This document shows, piece by piece, positions 29,890 to 39,000 of a stretch of DNA of 64,000 nucleotides (within the stretch, counting starts at the first letter, position 1; every line of letters begins with the position of its first letter). The notes below the pieces were generated by a model. It did not search any database, was not told the origin of the DNA, and saw only the letters and a list, made by a program, of their open reading frames with translations. Source of the stretch: Mahella australiensis 50-1 BON (GTDB lineage: Bacteria; Bacillota; Clostridia; Mahellales; Mahellaceae); assembly GCF_000213255.1 (NCBI RefSeq), contig NC_015520.1:1-64000 (forward strand), given 5' to 3'. A program made the position numbers and the translations under genes.

Positions 29890-30503
29890 TTAAAACTTCA
29901 TTATTGGTCGTATTTCATCCTACGGACGGTTTTGAATGTATTAAAGCTCAAAGAGAGAGATTCAATTATTTGCCGGCGATCATACTATTATTCATGGTAA
30001 TAGCTGAACGCGTTGCGTATATATATTTGACGCACTATCCTTTGGCTACCTTGCTGCCCAGAGACGCTAACATATGGTTGGAAATTATGAGGATGATGTT
30101 GCCGATACTCACATGGGTGGTTGCCGATTATGCAGTTACTACCATAATGGATGGCGAGACGCTTATACGCGAGACCTTAATGGCCACTGCCTATGCCATG
30201 CTGCCATATATAATCCTTATAATACCATTGGCATTGATTTCGCATTTAATGGGGCAAGGGGAATTGGGATTATATAATGCATTGCAGAATATCATGTGGG
30301 CATGGGTGTTTATACTGTTTTTTATCAGTGTTCAGACATTAAACGAATATAATTTTTGGAGAACGCTAGGAATATGCATATTAAGTATAATAGCCATGTT
30401 ACTCATATGGGCTATAGCCATGTTGTTCTTTGCGTTGAGCAGCCAATTATACCATTTTATAGAAGAGGTAATACTGGAAATAAGGATGTTGTATTTAAAG
30501 TAA
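29880..30503 (+). CDS. Yip1-domain integral membrane protein
   Basis: A 207-residue membrane protein. The N-terminal MDIIKTSLLVVFHPTDGFEC and the pattern of about five hydrophobic helices (including ATAYAMLPYIILIIPLALI) fit the bacterial YIP1 family. ATG 29880 is chosen because AAGGGGG lies 10 bases upstream; a GTG at 29859 precedes that site. It overlaps the NHL-TPR gene by 10 bases and is followed 13 bases later by the DUF5696 gene, indicating tight co-expression. Biochemical role is unknown; in this setting it may support assembly of the large surface uptake machinery. Confidence 0.85.
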   Translation: MDIIKTSLLVVFHPTDGFECIKAQRERFNYLPAIILLFMVIAERVAYIYLTHYPLATLLPRDANIWLEIMRMMLPILTWVVADYAVTTIMDGETLIRETLMATAYAMLPYIILIIPLALISHLMGQGELGLYNALQNIMWAWVFILFFISVQTLNEYNFWRTLGICILSIIAMLLIWAIAMLFFALSSQLYHFIEEVILEIRMLYLK

Positions 30504-30516
30504 AGGAGGTTGAATT

Positions 30517-32676
30517 ATGAGAAGGATATTGGCGTTGTTCATTATATGTGCATTGGCATTATTACTGCCCACTCGCAATATAAAGGCCGAACCTGATATA
30601 CCTGATGGTTACAGAAAGATAGCCGAATCATCAGAGCTGCTTCTATATTATAATGACAAACCACCTTCAATCATAGTGGAAGACAAACGCAATCATTTTA
30701 TGTGGAGCTCCGCATTCACCGATGAAGGAAACGAGATGAAAGATACCAGTGACCTATGGCTGACTTCATTCCGTGCGCTCTTCAATCTAAGTTATACCAA
30801 TGTAAAAGAGGACACCGACCAGATAATGTTGACCAATTCAGTTATGGAAGAAGCGAATATCACTACTAAAGACCTAGAAAAAGGTATAAGCATAATTTAT
30901 AACTTCAGCAAGCTTGGCATTACCGTACAGTTGGACATATCGCTAGATGGCGATTCACTGGCTGTCCGTGTACCAATAGAAAGTATCGAAGAAAATAAGA
31001 ATTTTGGTGTAGTCAGCATAGAAATATTGCCATTTTTTGGAGCGGCTACCGATAGAGAGGATGGTTATGCCTTTTATCCTGACGGAAGCGGTGCATTAAC
31101 GTACTTTAAATCAGATCACCCTGAATATACAGAAAACTATAGAGGATATGTTTATGGACTAGATACAGTAGATCTGGATGCCTATAAAGCTATGGAAAGT
31201 GATGGCAGAGAGCAAGCTATGATGCCGGTATTTGGCATGAAAAGAGGAGGAAATGCCTTTATAGGAGTAATTAACGAAGGCGAATACGATAGTATCATTA
31301 ATTTTTCTCCAAGCGGATATCGTATAAACATAAACAGAATATCAGCGGAATTTGTTTACCGACGTCTGTATCGCGCTACTCGTGCTAATACTGTTTTGGT
31401 AGATAGGGTAGAAAAAGGAATGTTGCACTTGGACCATGCTGTAAGATATACCTTTCTGGCCGGTCGGAATGCCGACTATAGCGGTATGGCTAATGCTTAC
31501 CGGCAATACCTGTTAGGTAAAGGAAATATAAAGAAGGTTATAGAGAACGGAGACAAAATCCCATTAGGGCTGGATTTACTTACCGGCATAAAAGAAGATC
31601 GACTTTTGTTTGATAAGTTTATACCTATGACCACGTTTGACCAGGCCAAGCAGATTATAGAGGAATTCTATAATCGAGGAGTAAATGATATACAAGTAAA
31701 CCTCATGGGCTGGACCAAAGAAGGATTTAAAACATATCCGGTTCATCTACCGCCAAATAATGCATTGGGCGGCTGGAATGGATTAAAGCGTTTGGCGGAT
31801 TATACTTCTAAAAATAGCATAGTATTATTTTTACAGGATAACTTCGTGGATGCCCTAAGTGAGAATGGCGGATTTTCGATACAAAACGACGTGGCTAGAC
31901 AGCGAAACGGCTTAGTGGTAACCAATGCTTTTAATAACGCATTTTTATTTAATCCGGTCAAAACTTGGGAGCTATTTATCAACAATTTCTTGCCGAACTT
32001 GAACGGGTATGGCATAAACGGCTTAAACTTTGAGAAATTGGGTTTAATGATATACTTCGATTACCATAGGGAATATCCGCTTACGCGTGGTCAGACGGCC
32101 GATTACTGGAATAAGTTCATCAGCGAGTCCAGCAAACAATTCGGCTCAGCCGCCGTACACGGCGGTAATGCCTATATATTAAAACAAACCGATCGTATCT
32201 TTGACATACCGGCCAACGATTCAGGTTACTTCTTTAGTGATACGGCAGTGCCATTTTATCAAATGGTAGTCCATGGTCTTATACCCTATTCGTCCAGCCC
32301 GGGCAATTTATTTTATGATCCCCAGCGTCAAAAGTTAAAATGGATAGAATATGGCTATATGCCCTATTACCAACTGACCTATCAAGACTCAAAGTTATTG
32401 AAATACACTGACTACAATCAGCTATTTACATCATATTATGGCGATTGGATTGAAACCGCTGCTAGCGCATATAAAGAGTTCAACGATAAACTGGGCACTA
32501 CCTGGTCTATGTTTATAACCGATCATGAAAAGATAACAGAGGATATATATAAAACCACTTATCAAAATGGCACTGCAGTATACGTCAATTATGGAGGACA
32601 ATCCGCACAAGCCGATGGGCATACTATAGAAGCATTGAGCTATATAGTGGTAGATGAAAGGGGAAATGTAAAATGA
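30517..32676 (+). CDS. Exported DUF5696 protein, putative glycoside hydrolase
   Basis: A 719-residue exported protein with signal peptide (LLLPTRNIKAEP) and no lipobox. The N-terminal half is a beta-rich domain (IVEDKRNHFMWSSAFTDEGN; GYAFYPDGSGALTYFKSDH); the C-terminal half reads like a TIM-barrel glycosidase (QVNLMGWTKEGFKTYPVHLP, NGLNFEKLGLMIYFDYHREY, FFSDTAVPFYQMVVHGLIPY). I recall this as DUF5696, often beside sugar ABC permeases; enzymatic activity is not established from the sequence. AAAGGAGG precedes the ATG and the gene overlaps the next permease by 4 bases (ATGA). Likely acts outside the membrane on the glycan delivered to the neighbouring transporter. Confidence 0.88.
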   Translation: MRRILALFIICALALLLPTRNIKAEPDIPDGYRKIAESSELLLYYNDKPPSIIVEDKRNHFMWSSAFTDEGNEMKDTSDLWLTSFRALFNLSYTNVKEDTDQIMLTNSVMEEANITTKDLEKGISIIYNFSKLGITVQLDISLDGDSLAVRVPIESIEENKNFGVVSIEILPFFGAATDREDGYAFYPDGSGALTYFKSDHPEYTENYRGYVYGLDTVDLDAYKAMESDGREQAMMPVFGMKRGGNAFIGVINEGEYDSIINFSPSGYRININRISAEFVYRRLYRATRANTVLVDRVEKGMLHLDHAVRYTFLAGRNADYSGMANAYRQYLLGKGNIKKVIENGDKIPLGLDLLTGIKEDRLLFDKFIPMTTFDQAKQIIEEFYNRGVNDIQVNLMGWTKEGFKTYPVHLPPNNALGGWNGLKRLADYTSKNSIVLFLQDNFVDALSENGGFSIQNDVARQRNGLVVTNAFNNAFLFNPVKTWELFINNFLPNLNGYGINGLNFEKLGLMIYFDYHREYPLTRGQTADYWNKFISESSKQFGSAAVHGGNAYILKQTDRIFDIPANDSGYFFSDTAVPFYQMVVHGLIPYSSSPGNLFYDPQRQKLKWIEYGYMPYYQLTYQDSKLLKYTDYNQLFTSYYGDWIETAASAYKEFNDKLGTTWSMFITDHEKITEDIYKTTYQNGTAVYVNYGGQSAQADGHTIEALSYIVVDERGNVK

Positions 32677-33545
32677 GGCATAAACGCAAACTCACTTTGG
32701 AGCAAAAACGCTCTATGGAAGGCTATGTTTTTATAACCCCGTGGATAATAGGTTTTGCGACTTTTATAGCCTATCCTTTTTTCGAATCTCTATGGCTTAG
32801 CTTTCATAAGGTTACAGAAGTGGCCAATCTTGAATCGGAATGGACGGGCTGGGCGAATTATATAAATGCCTTTATAGTTGACATTAACTTTTTACCTAAT
32901 TTCATAATGACGGTAAACAATACATTGATAAACACCCCTTTAATCATTGTATTTGCGTTGTTTATAGCTATATTGCTTAACCGCGATATAAAGCTTAAGG
33001 CATTCTTTCGAGCAGCTTTTTTCCTGCCAGTTTTACTCGGCACGGGTTTCATACTTCAACAGCTTCTGGGGCAGGGCGTAAATCAACAGGCTCTAACCAG
33101 AGGCATAGCAATACCCGAAGAGTTTTTCGTATATCTAGGACCTACTGTAGCCTCTTACGTACAGGGATTCTTTGACCGGCTTACTCTTATATTATGGAAA
33201 TCAGGGGTGCAAATCATATTATTTTTAGCAGGACTCCAGGGGATATCAGCATCTCTGTACGAGTCAGCCAGATGTGATGGAGCCAGCGAATGGGAGATGT
33301 TTTGGCAGATCACATTGCCCATGATATCTCCGGTTATATTGCTCAATATCATCTATACGTTGATAGATTCTTTTACAGATGTAAGCAATCCTATAGTGGA
33401 TTATGTCATAAATGTTGCCTTTAGGCAGCTTAATTTCGGATACGGTGCGGCACTAGGATGGATATATTTCATTTTTGTATTCATAGTCGTTGCAGTGATA
33501 TTCCTTATATCAAAGCGTTTTGTTTATTATGCAGGTGATAGATAA
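32673..33545 (+). CDS. Sugar ABC transporter permease (MalF-like), third pair
   Basis: A 290-residue permease starting MRHKRKLTLEQKRSMEGYVF, with TPWIIGFATFIAYPFFESLW as first helix and EAA loop SLYESARCDGASEWEMFWQI. It overlaps the DUF5696 gene by 4 bases, so translation is probably coupled. Together with the next gene it forms a second permease pair in the same operon as the pair at 26570-28420, although only one binding protein is encoded there. Confidence 0.94.
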   Translation: MRHKRKLTLEQKRSMEGYVFITPWIIGFATFIAYPFFESLWLSFHKVTEVANLESEWTGWANYINAFIVDINFLPNFIMTVNNTLINTPLIIVFALFIAILLNRDIKLKAFFRAAFFLPVLLGTGFILQQLLGQGVNQQALTRGIAIPEEFFVYLGPTVASYVQGFFDRLTLILWKSGVQIILFLAGLQGISASLYESARCDGASEWEMFWQITLPMISPVILLNIIYTLIDSFTDVSNPIVDYVINVAFRQLNFGYGAALGWIYFIFVFIVVAVIFLISKRFVYYAGDR

Positions 33546-33560
33546 AGGAGGATATGGCTA

Positions 33561-34508
33561 ATGTCTATTGAAAAAAATATTGTTACGCGTGCCTCGTTAC
33601 CGAAGTCAACGCGGTTGCTGGAAGCGGCTAAGAGTCGGAGCTTTTGGAGCAACATAATATTTCAGATAGCTATATATATACTTTTATTGGATTTTGCCTT
33701 TGTATTTTTATTTCCGTTTATATACATGATAATTACATCCTTGAAATCCCCTACGGATTTATTAGATATGGCCATACGCTGGATACCTAAAAGTTTGTAT
33801 TTGGATAACTATTCTATGGCTACGTTGGCGTTAAACTATTGGACTTACTTGAAAAATTCGATTTTTGTGACGGTATTGAGTATAGTGGGTAATATATTAT
33901 CATGTTCATTTGTGGCTTACGGGTTTGCAAGGTGTAAATTTCGCGGCCGAGACATGCTGTTTCTTGTAGTATTGCTTACTCTTATCATACCGCCTCAAAC
34001 CATAGTAGTGCCGCTGTTTATTCAATACTCGAGGATGAATTGGATAAATACCTATTTACCACTTATAATTCCAACATTTTTCGGCATGGGATTGCGGGGA
34101 GGTCTCTTTGTATTCATATTCCGGCAATTTTTTAGAGGATTACCGTATGAATTAGAAGATGCTGCCCGTATTGATGGTTGTAGTAGTTTTAGAATATACT
34201 GGAATATTATCATGCCGATATCCAAGCCAGCTATATTGGTCAGTGCAATACTTTCTATGGTGTGGCACTGGAACGATTACTTTGAACCGTCTATATATCT
34301 TATGTCACCGGAAAAAGGTTTATTGCCTATGATATTGCCACAGATGGGCTTTAATTTAGGCCAGATAGGCTACGAGACAGTTGAGAAATTCAACGCAGCA
34401 GTGGTCATGGCCGGCACATTTCTGGTAGTGTTGCCACTTTTGATAGTGTATATAATCCTACAACGACAATTTATGGAGGGCATAGAACGTACGGGTCTAG
34501 TAGGCTGA
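33561..34508 (+). CDS. Sugar ABC transporter permease (MalG-like), third pair
   Basis: A 315-residue permease with a long cytoplasmic N-terminus, FVFLFPFIYMIITSLKSPTD, and EAA loop ELEDAARIDGCSSFRIYWNI. It ends FMEGIERTGLVG. AAAGGAGG (33544-33551) precedes the ATG. The stop TGA at 34506 is followed in the same frame by a relic of a LacI-family C-terminus. Confidence 0.95.
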   Translation: MSIEKNIVTRASLPKSTRLLEAAKSRSFWSNIIFQIAIYILLLDFAFVFLFPFIYMIITSLKSPTDLLDMAIRWIPKSLYLDNYSMATLALNYWTYLKNSIFVTVLSIVGNILSCSFVAYGFARCKFRGRDMLFLVVLLTLIIPPQTIVVPLFIQYSRMNWINTYLPLIIPTFFGMGLRGGLFVFIFRQFFRGLPYELEDAARIDGCSSFRIYWNIIMPISKPAILVSAILSMVWHWNDYFEPSIYLMSPEKGLLPMILPQMGFNLGQIGYETVEKFNAAVVMAGTFLVVLPLLIVYIILQRQFMEGIERTGLVG

Positions 34509-34658
34509 TCGTTTTTAGCTATATACGGTATAGGCGAGACAGCCGGAGGATTGCTTATAGACAATATCAATAACGGTAAAAAACCGGTTAGACGTGAAAT
34601 GATTTTGCTGACGGAACTAATAATCCGGGCGTCTACAGCTCAGCCTAAGGACATATAA
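34509..34658 (+). pseudogene. Relic of a LacI-family regulator C-terminus
   Basis: Translated from 34521 the DNA reads IYGIGETAGGLLIDNINNGK followed by KPVRREMILLTELIIRAST and a stop at 34656-34658. This is the typical tail of LacI-family regulators (IGE-A-LL-I-N ... LPTELI-R-S), but no start codon, HTH or effector domain precedes it: the frame begins right after the permease stop. It is the decayed remainder of a regulator that once controlled this island. Confidence 0.75.
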
Positions 34659-34723
34659 CAAGTAAGCGAATTTTACCTCACTTATTTGCTTTATATGGAT
34701 AAAAAAATCTATGCTGATTTATA

Positions 34724-34738
34724 TGGGAAGCGCTTTCA
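34724..34738. promoter_or_regulatory. cre/LacI-like operator
   Basis: TGGGAAGCGCTTTCA has the central AAGCGCTT palindrome and differs from the catabolite-responsive-element consensus (WTGNAANCGNWNNCW) at one position. It lies about 110 bases before the UroD-like gene, in the 34659-34845 gap, which otherwise shows only a ribosome site (AGGAGGAGAGGGG). CcpA or a LacI-type regulator could bind here. Confidence 0.5.
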
Positions 34739-34845
34739 TAATACGAGGGAGGTATTATATAATAAGTCCGTGAGTTGTTAATCGATTATGAGGTGGGAGA
34801 TTTTGGGTAAAACATAATAATTTAGGAGGAGAGGGGAGAGAAAAT

Positions 34846-35877
34846 ATGACATCGCGTGAAAGAGTGATAAGGGCATTAAAGTTTCAACAACCGGATAGAG
34901 CTCCGCGAGATTTGTGGATGCTGCCGGGTATACCTATGTTTAGATCCAATGAATTGAAAGACGTGTTGAGTAAATATCCGGTGGATTTTGCCGGGCCTAG
35001 ATATAGGTATGGTAGAGGACGTCGTTGTAAAGGCCGAGAGGCTGTGGTAGGCAACTACACAGATGCATGGGGTTGCGTATGGCATGTGGCTGAACCTGGG
35101 GTAGTAGGAGAGGTTAAAGAACCTCCATTAGCCGATTGGTCTGCATTGGACAGCTATCAACCGCCATGGGAATTGCTTGATGAGGCTGATTTGTCAGAGG
35201 TAAACCGAAGCTGTGAACAAACAGATAAATTTGTAAAGGTGGGGACCGAAACGAGGCCTTTTGAAAGAATGCAGTTTTTAAGAGGGACTCAAAACCTATT
35301 CATCGATTTGGCTTATGGAACTAAAGAAGTTTACCGTCTTCGCGATATGCTGCATGAATTTTTTACCAGAGAGATGGAGATGTGGGCGAAAACCGACGTA
35401 GATGCCATAGGCTTTATGGATGACTGGGGCTCGCAGAATACCTTGTTGATCTCGCCGGAATTATGGCGTTCTTTCTATAAACCGCTCTACAGGGATTACT
35501 GTGATATAATTCACTCGAGCGGTAAGTTTGTATTCTTCCATTCGGATGGTAATATAGAAGAGATATATCCCGATTTGATAGAGATAGGTGTGGATGCCGT
35601 GAACTCGCAATTATTCTGCATGGACATCGAAAGATTGGCTAAGCTATATAAAGGTAAAATAACATTTTGGGGTGAAATAGATAGACAACATATATTGCCA
35701 TATGGTACACCGGAAGATGTACGGCAAGCAGTGAGGCGCGTACGTAGAGCCTTGGATGATGGCAATGGTGGTGTTATTGCTCAATGCGAATGGGGTATAA
35801 ATAATCCCCAAGAAAATATAGAGGCTGTATTCGATGAGTGGAGTAAACCGCTGGATGAAATATTGAAAGAAGAATAA
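34846..35877 (+). CDS. UroD-superfamily protein (copy A)
   Basis: A 343-residue member of the uroporphyrinogen decarboxylase / corrinoid methyltransferase fold, starting MTSRERVIRALKFQQPDRAP as these proteins do. The metal-ligand position of methyltransferases (HxCxN) reads FHSDGN here, and a Cys occurs later in AQCEWGINNPQENIEAVF. Heme synthesis is unlikely, because the gene sits among glycosidase and sugar-transport genes with two more relatives. Possible roles include methyl transfer from O-methylated sugars or another decarboxylation/lyase step. Strong GGAGGAGAGGGG ribosome site. Confidence 0.87.
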   Translation: MTSRERVIRALKFQQPDRAPRDLWMLPGIPMFRSNELKDVLSKYPVDFAGPRYRYGRGRRCKGREAVVGNYTDAWGCVWHVAEPGVVGEVKEPPLADWSALDSYQPPWELLDEADLSEVNRSCEQTDKFVKVGTETRPFERMQFLRGTQNLFIDLAYGTKEVYRLRDMLHEFFTREMEMWAKTDVDAIGFMDDWGSQNTLLISPELWRSFYKPLYRDYCDIIHSSGKFVFFHSDGNIEEIYPDLIEIGVDAVNSQLFCMDIERLAKLYKGKITFWGEIDRQHILPYGTPEDVRQAVRRVRRALDDGNGGVIAQCEWGINNPQENIEAVFDEWSKPLDEILKEE

Positions 35878-35933
35878 AAATTGAAGGTAAATTATTGATG
35901 ACAGTGACAGATAAAAACTACTGGAAATTTGCC

Positions 35934-35962
35934 TTGAGGTTTTAACTGCTTTATCGTATAAT
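35934..35962 (+). promoter_or_regulatory. Promoter of the GH63-like gene
   Basis: TTGAGG (35934-35939) and TATAAT (35957-35962) are separated by 17 bases, 43 bases before the start at 36005. Confidence 0.65.
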
Positions 35963-36004
35963 TAAAAAATAACGTAGATCTTTTATAAAAATGGGGGTAT
36001 AAAT

Positions 36005-37702
36005 GTGAATTTTAACTTAGAGCAAGTTCCTTTCAGCCGTTGTGGATCGTATATGGCTTTCTCGTGGTTATCGGGACGCTTTAGAGGTGTCAATGCTAAA
36101 GAAGGGCTTTATTTGCGTACGGTTCATGGCGATGCGGTGTCAAAAGAGGTCATGCGGGTAGAGCTTACCGATGGGGGCCGACCCATACCGTTCGAAATTA
36201 AGGCCATGCCCGAACTGCTTCGTTTAGAAGCTGCGAATGGATATGTTGAGATATGCATCGCGACTCCTACGGTTATAAGAATAAGAGGCCGCGGTGTAGG
36301 GTTGCGTTTTTCTTCCAGTGAGGAATCCATGTTCAATAATGCTATTCCATTTAAAGAATACCAGTGGATCATAAACGCTTTTAACAGCAGAGTACAGCTA
36401 ATGTTTATACCGTTAAAAGCGCGATTATGTATGGATGCCCCTTGGGACGGCAGCAAGTGCAGTTTTGTTAAAGTGGACATACTGCCAGATGATACAGGTT
36501 ATTTTGAGTGTGCAATTGAAGAATTTTATAGCTCATGGTATCAGCATACCTATGATTATTTTGATGAAAGCATCAAAAGCGTCAAAGAAGAATTTAAGGC
36601 ATTTTTAGGTAAAATGCCGGATGTGCCGGATGAATTTTCCCAGGCTGGTGAGCTGGCGGCTTACATTGACTGGTCATGTATTGTAGAACCTAATGGCTTG
36701 ATAACGAGGCCAGCCATGCTTATGTCTAAGAATTGGATGACCAATGTATGGAGCTGGGATCATTGCTTCAACGCCATAGCTCTGAGCTATAAATATCCTG
36801 AGTTGGCATGGGATCAATTTATGATAATGTTTGATTATCAGGACGATAATGGCGCTTTACCAGATAGCATTAACGATCGCCTGCCCATATGGAACTTCTG
36901 CAAACCACCTATTCACGGCTGGGCATTGAAAAAGATGATGGATAATACGGATTATATAGATCGTGCTAAACTGGTTCAGGTCTATGAACCTTTATGTGAT
37001 TGGACCAATTGGTGGTTTAATTATCGCGACGATGACGACGACGGCATACCGCAGTATAATCACGGAAATGATTCGGGATGGGATAATAGCACTGTATTTG
37101 CTGAGAGGCCCCCCATTGAAAGCCCCGATTTAGCCGCCTTTCTTATAATCCAAATGGAAACGTTGTCTGATGTGGCGGATAAGCTTGGCAGGAAAGCCCA
37201 ATCGCGTGTATGGAAACAAAGAGCATCCGAATTGTTGAATAGATTGCTTGAGCATTCGCTAAGGGGCAATAGATTGGTAGCCTTGCAGTCAGGAGTGCAT
37301 AAACCGATCTCATCCCAAAGCCTACTGCCGTTTATGCCCATTATACTAGCCGGGCGTTTGCCGCAAAATGTGTTGACAGCTACCATCACTGATCTAAAAC
37401 AAAGCGGTATAATAACCGAGCATGGCTTGGCTACCGAGAGCATCGACAGCCCTTCATATGAGGCCGATGGATACTGGCGCGGCCCTATTTGGGCACCGTC
37501 TACGATGTTGATGGTGGATGGGTTAAAAGAAGCTGGCGAGGAGGCCATGGCGCAAGATATATGCAGGAAATTTGCTTATATGTGCGCAGCCGGCGGCTTT
37601 GCTGAGAACTTCGATGCTTTAACCGGCGAAGGACTGCGCGATAAAGCGTATACTTGGACATCGAGCGTATTTTTGATCCTGGCACATGAATATTTATTAT
37701 AA
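36005..37702 (+). CDS. GH63-like (MGH1-type) glycosidase
   Basis: A 565-residue cytoplasmic protein whose C-terminal two thirds is an (alpha/alpha)6-barrel of the GH63/trehalase-like clan, with NVWSWDHCFNAIALS, HGNDSGWDNSTVF (probable acidic catalytic residue) and EADGYWRGPIWAPSTML. In bacteria such enzymes act on alpha-glucosides or mannosyl/glucosylglycerate; exact substrate is not clear. The start is a GTG at 36005 after GGGGGT; an ATG two bases earlier hits a stop at once. It fits with the GH38 mannosidases as part of intracellular oligosaccharide breakdown. Confidence 0.87.
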   Translation: MNFNLEQVPFSRCGSYMAFSWLSGRFRGVNAKEGLYLRTVHGDAVSKEVMRVELTDGGRPIPFEIKAMPELLRLEAANGYVEICIATPTVIRIRGRGVGLRFSSSEESMFNNAIPFKEYQWIINAFNSRVQLMFIPLKARLCMDAPWDGSKCSFVKVDILPDDTGYFECAIEEFYSSWYQHTYDYFDESIKSVKEEFKAFLGKMPDVPDEFSQAGELAAYIDWSCIVEPNGLITRPAMLMSKNWMTNVWSWDHCFNAIALSYKYPELAWDQFMIMFDYQDDNGALPDSINDRLPIWNFCKPPIHGWALKKMMDNTDYIDRAKLVQVYEPLCDWTNWWFNYRDDDDDGIPQYNHGNDSGWDNSTVFAERPPIESPDLAAFLIIQMETLSDVADKLGRKAQSRVWKQRASELLNRLLEHSLRGNRLVALQSGVHKPISSQSLLPFMPIILAGRLPQNVLTATITDLKQSGIITEHGLATESIDSPSYEADGYWRGPIWAPSTMLMVDGLKEAGEEAMAQDICRKFAYMCAAGGFAENFDALTGEGLRDKAYTWTSSVFLILAHEYLL

Positions 37703-37735
37703 TTGTAGAACATGAGGATTGAGAGAGAGGGAAAA

Positions 37736-38962
37736 ATGATTGCTCAAGAAGATAAAAAAATAATACGAGATCTAGCCAAGCGGGTGGCAGAGATAGCCGA
37801 GCTCCCTGTCATGGAGGAGCGCCGCCGCATGTGGAAACAGCATAACCAGCTAAAACGCGTGCGTCCGATGATATTAGTATTCCCTGAAGGGTCGTGGCGT
37901 GAGCTTCTACCGCAATCGGTGCTTCAGTGCCAAGGAGAGGTTGCTCGTGGGATAGAATGGGAACTGCGTCGGCGCATATATCAGCATGAATACATACATG
38001 ATGACAGTGTTATAGAGAAAAAATGGGTCGTATCAAAAGCTATCACTACTACCGATTGGGGATTGCAGCCGAAACATAGGCCTAGCAGCCAGAATACCGG
38101 CTCGTGGGGTTTTATCCCGCTTATCAATGATTATAGCGATCTCAAAAAACTAAGGTTTCCCGAGGTGCGGTACGACGAAAAAGAAACACTGGGGCGCATG
38201 GAAGAGGCCCAAGATCTGTTCGTCAATATATTGGATGTACAACTCAAAGGCATAGCCCATGTTTCGTTTCATCTTATGGATATATATTGCGAGCTTCGCG
38301 GTTTGGAGCAGGTGATGTGGGATATGTACGACAACCCTGGTATGTTGCACGAAGCCATGGCCTTTTTAGAAGAAGGTCATCGTAGGCTGGTACAGCAATA
38401 TATGGATCTTAATCTTTTCAGCTTAAATAATGATGAAACCTATCATTCCTCCGGCGGAGTCGGATATACAGATGAATTGCCCAGATCCGACTATGACCCT
38501 GAAAGAATCAGGCCCTGCGATATGTGGGCGTCGGCCGAATCTCAGGAGATGGCTCAAGTATCGCCGCAGCAGCACTATGAATTTGTCATGCAATACGAGA
38601 AGCGCCTTTTGGAGCCTTTCGGGCTTAATGGTTATGGCTGTTGTGAGGATCTGACCGCTAAACTTGATTATGTATTCACCATACCTCATATAAGGAGAAT
38701 TTCCATATCACCATTTGCCGATGTGGATAAGTGTGCGGAGAAACTGGGCGATAAATATATATTTTCATGGAAACCAAAGCCTTCGTATCTTGTAGGGGAT
38801 TTTGATGCCGATTTTATAAGGGGATATATAAAGCACACATTGGATGTAACCAAAGGCTGCGTTATAGAGATGATATTGAAGGATACCCATACCTGTGACA
38901 ACCATCCTGAACGGTTTACACAATGGACGGACATAGCTCAGGAGTTGGTTGAAGAATACTGA
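37736..38962 (+). CDS. UroD-superfamily protein (copy B)
   Basis: A 408-residue distant UroD-like protein. The N-terminal 90 residues are Arg-rich and include MILVFPEGSWRELLP. Later segments hold possible metal-binding residues GLNGYGCCEDLTAKL and KDTHTCDNHPERFTQW, together with FADVDKCAEKLGDKYI. ATG 37736 follows GAGAGGG; an ATG at 37712 has no ribosome site. It lies 33 bases after the GH63-like gene and likely shares its transcript. The function of this subgroup is unknown to me; recurrence beside glycosidases suggests sugar catabolism. Confidence 0.82.
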   Translation: MIAQEDKKIIRDLAKRVAEIAELPVMEERRRMWKQHNQLKRVRPMILVFPEGSWRELLPQSVLQCQGEVARGIEWELRRRIYQHEYIHDDSVIEKKWVVSKAITTTDWGLQPKHRPSSQNTGSWGFIPLINDYSDLKKLRFPEVRYDEKETLGRMEEAQDLFVNILDVQLKGIAHVSFHLMDIYCELRGLEQVMWDMYDNPGMLHEAMAFLEEGHRRLVQQYMDLNLFSLNNDETYHSSGGVGYTDELPRSDYDPERIRPCDMWASAESQEMAQVSPQQHYEFVMQYEKRLLEPFGLNGYGCCEDLTAKLDYVFTIPHIRRISISPFADVDKCAEKLGDKYIFSWKPKPSYLVGDFDADFIRGYIKHTLDVTKGCVIEMILKDTHTCDNHPERFTQWTDIAQELVEEY

Positions 38963-38964
38963 TG

Positions 38965-38990
38965 GAAGCGGCTTTAAGCCGTTTCTCTTG
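38965..38990. terminator. Terminator between convergent genes
   Basis: AAGCGGCTTTAAGCCGTTT forms a short hairpin with a pyrimidine-rich 3' side, between copy B of the UroD-like genes and the convergent AraC-type regulator. Confidence 0.6.
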
Positions 38991-39000
38991 TTCTCCATAT

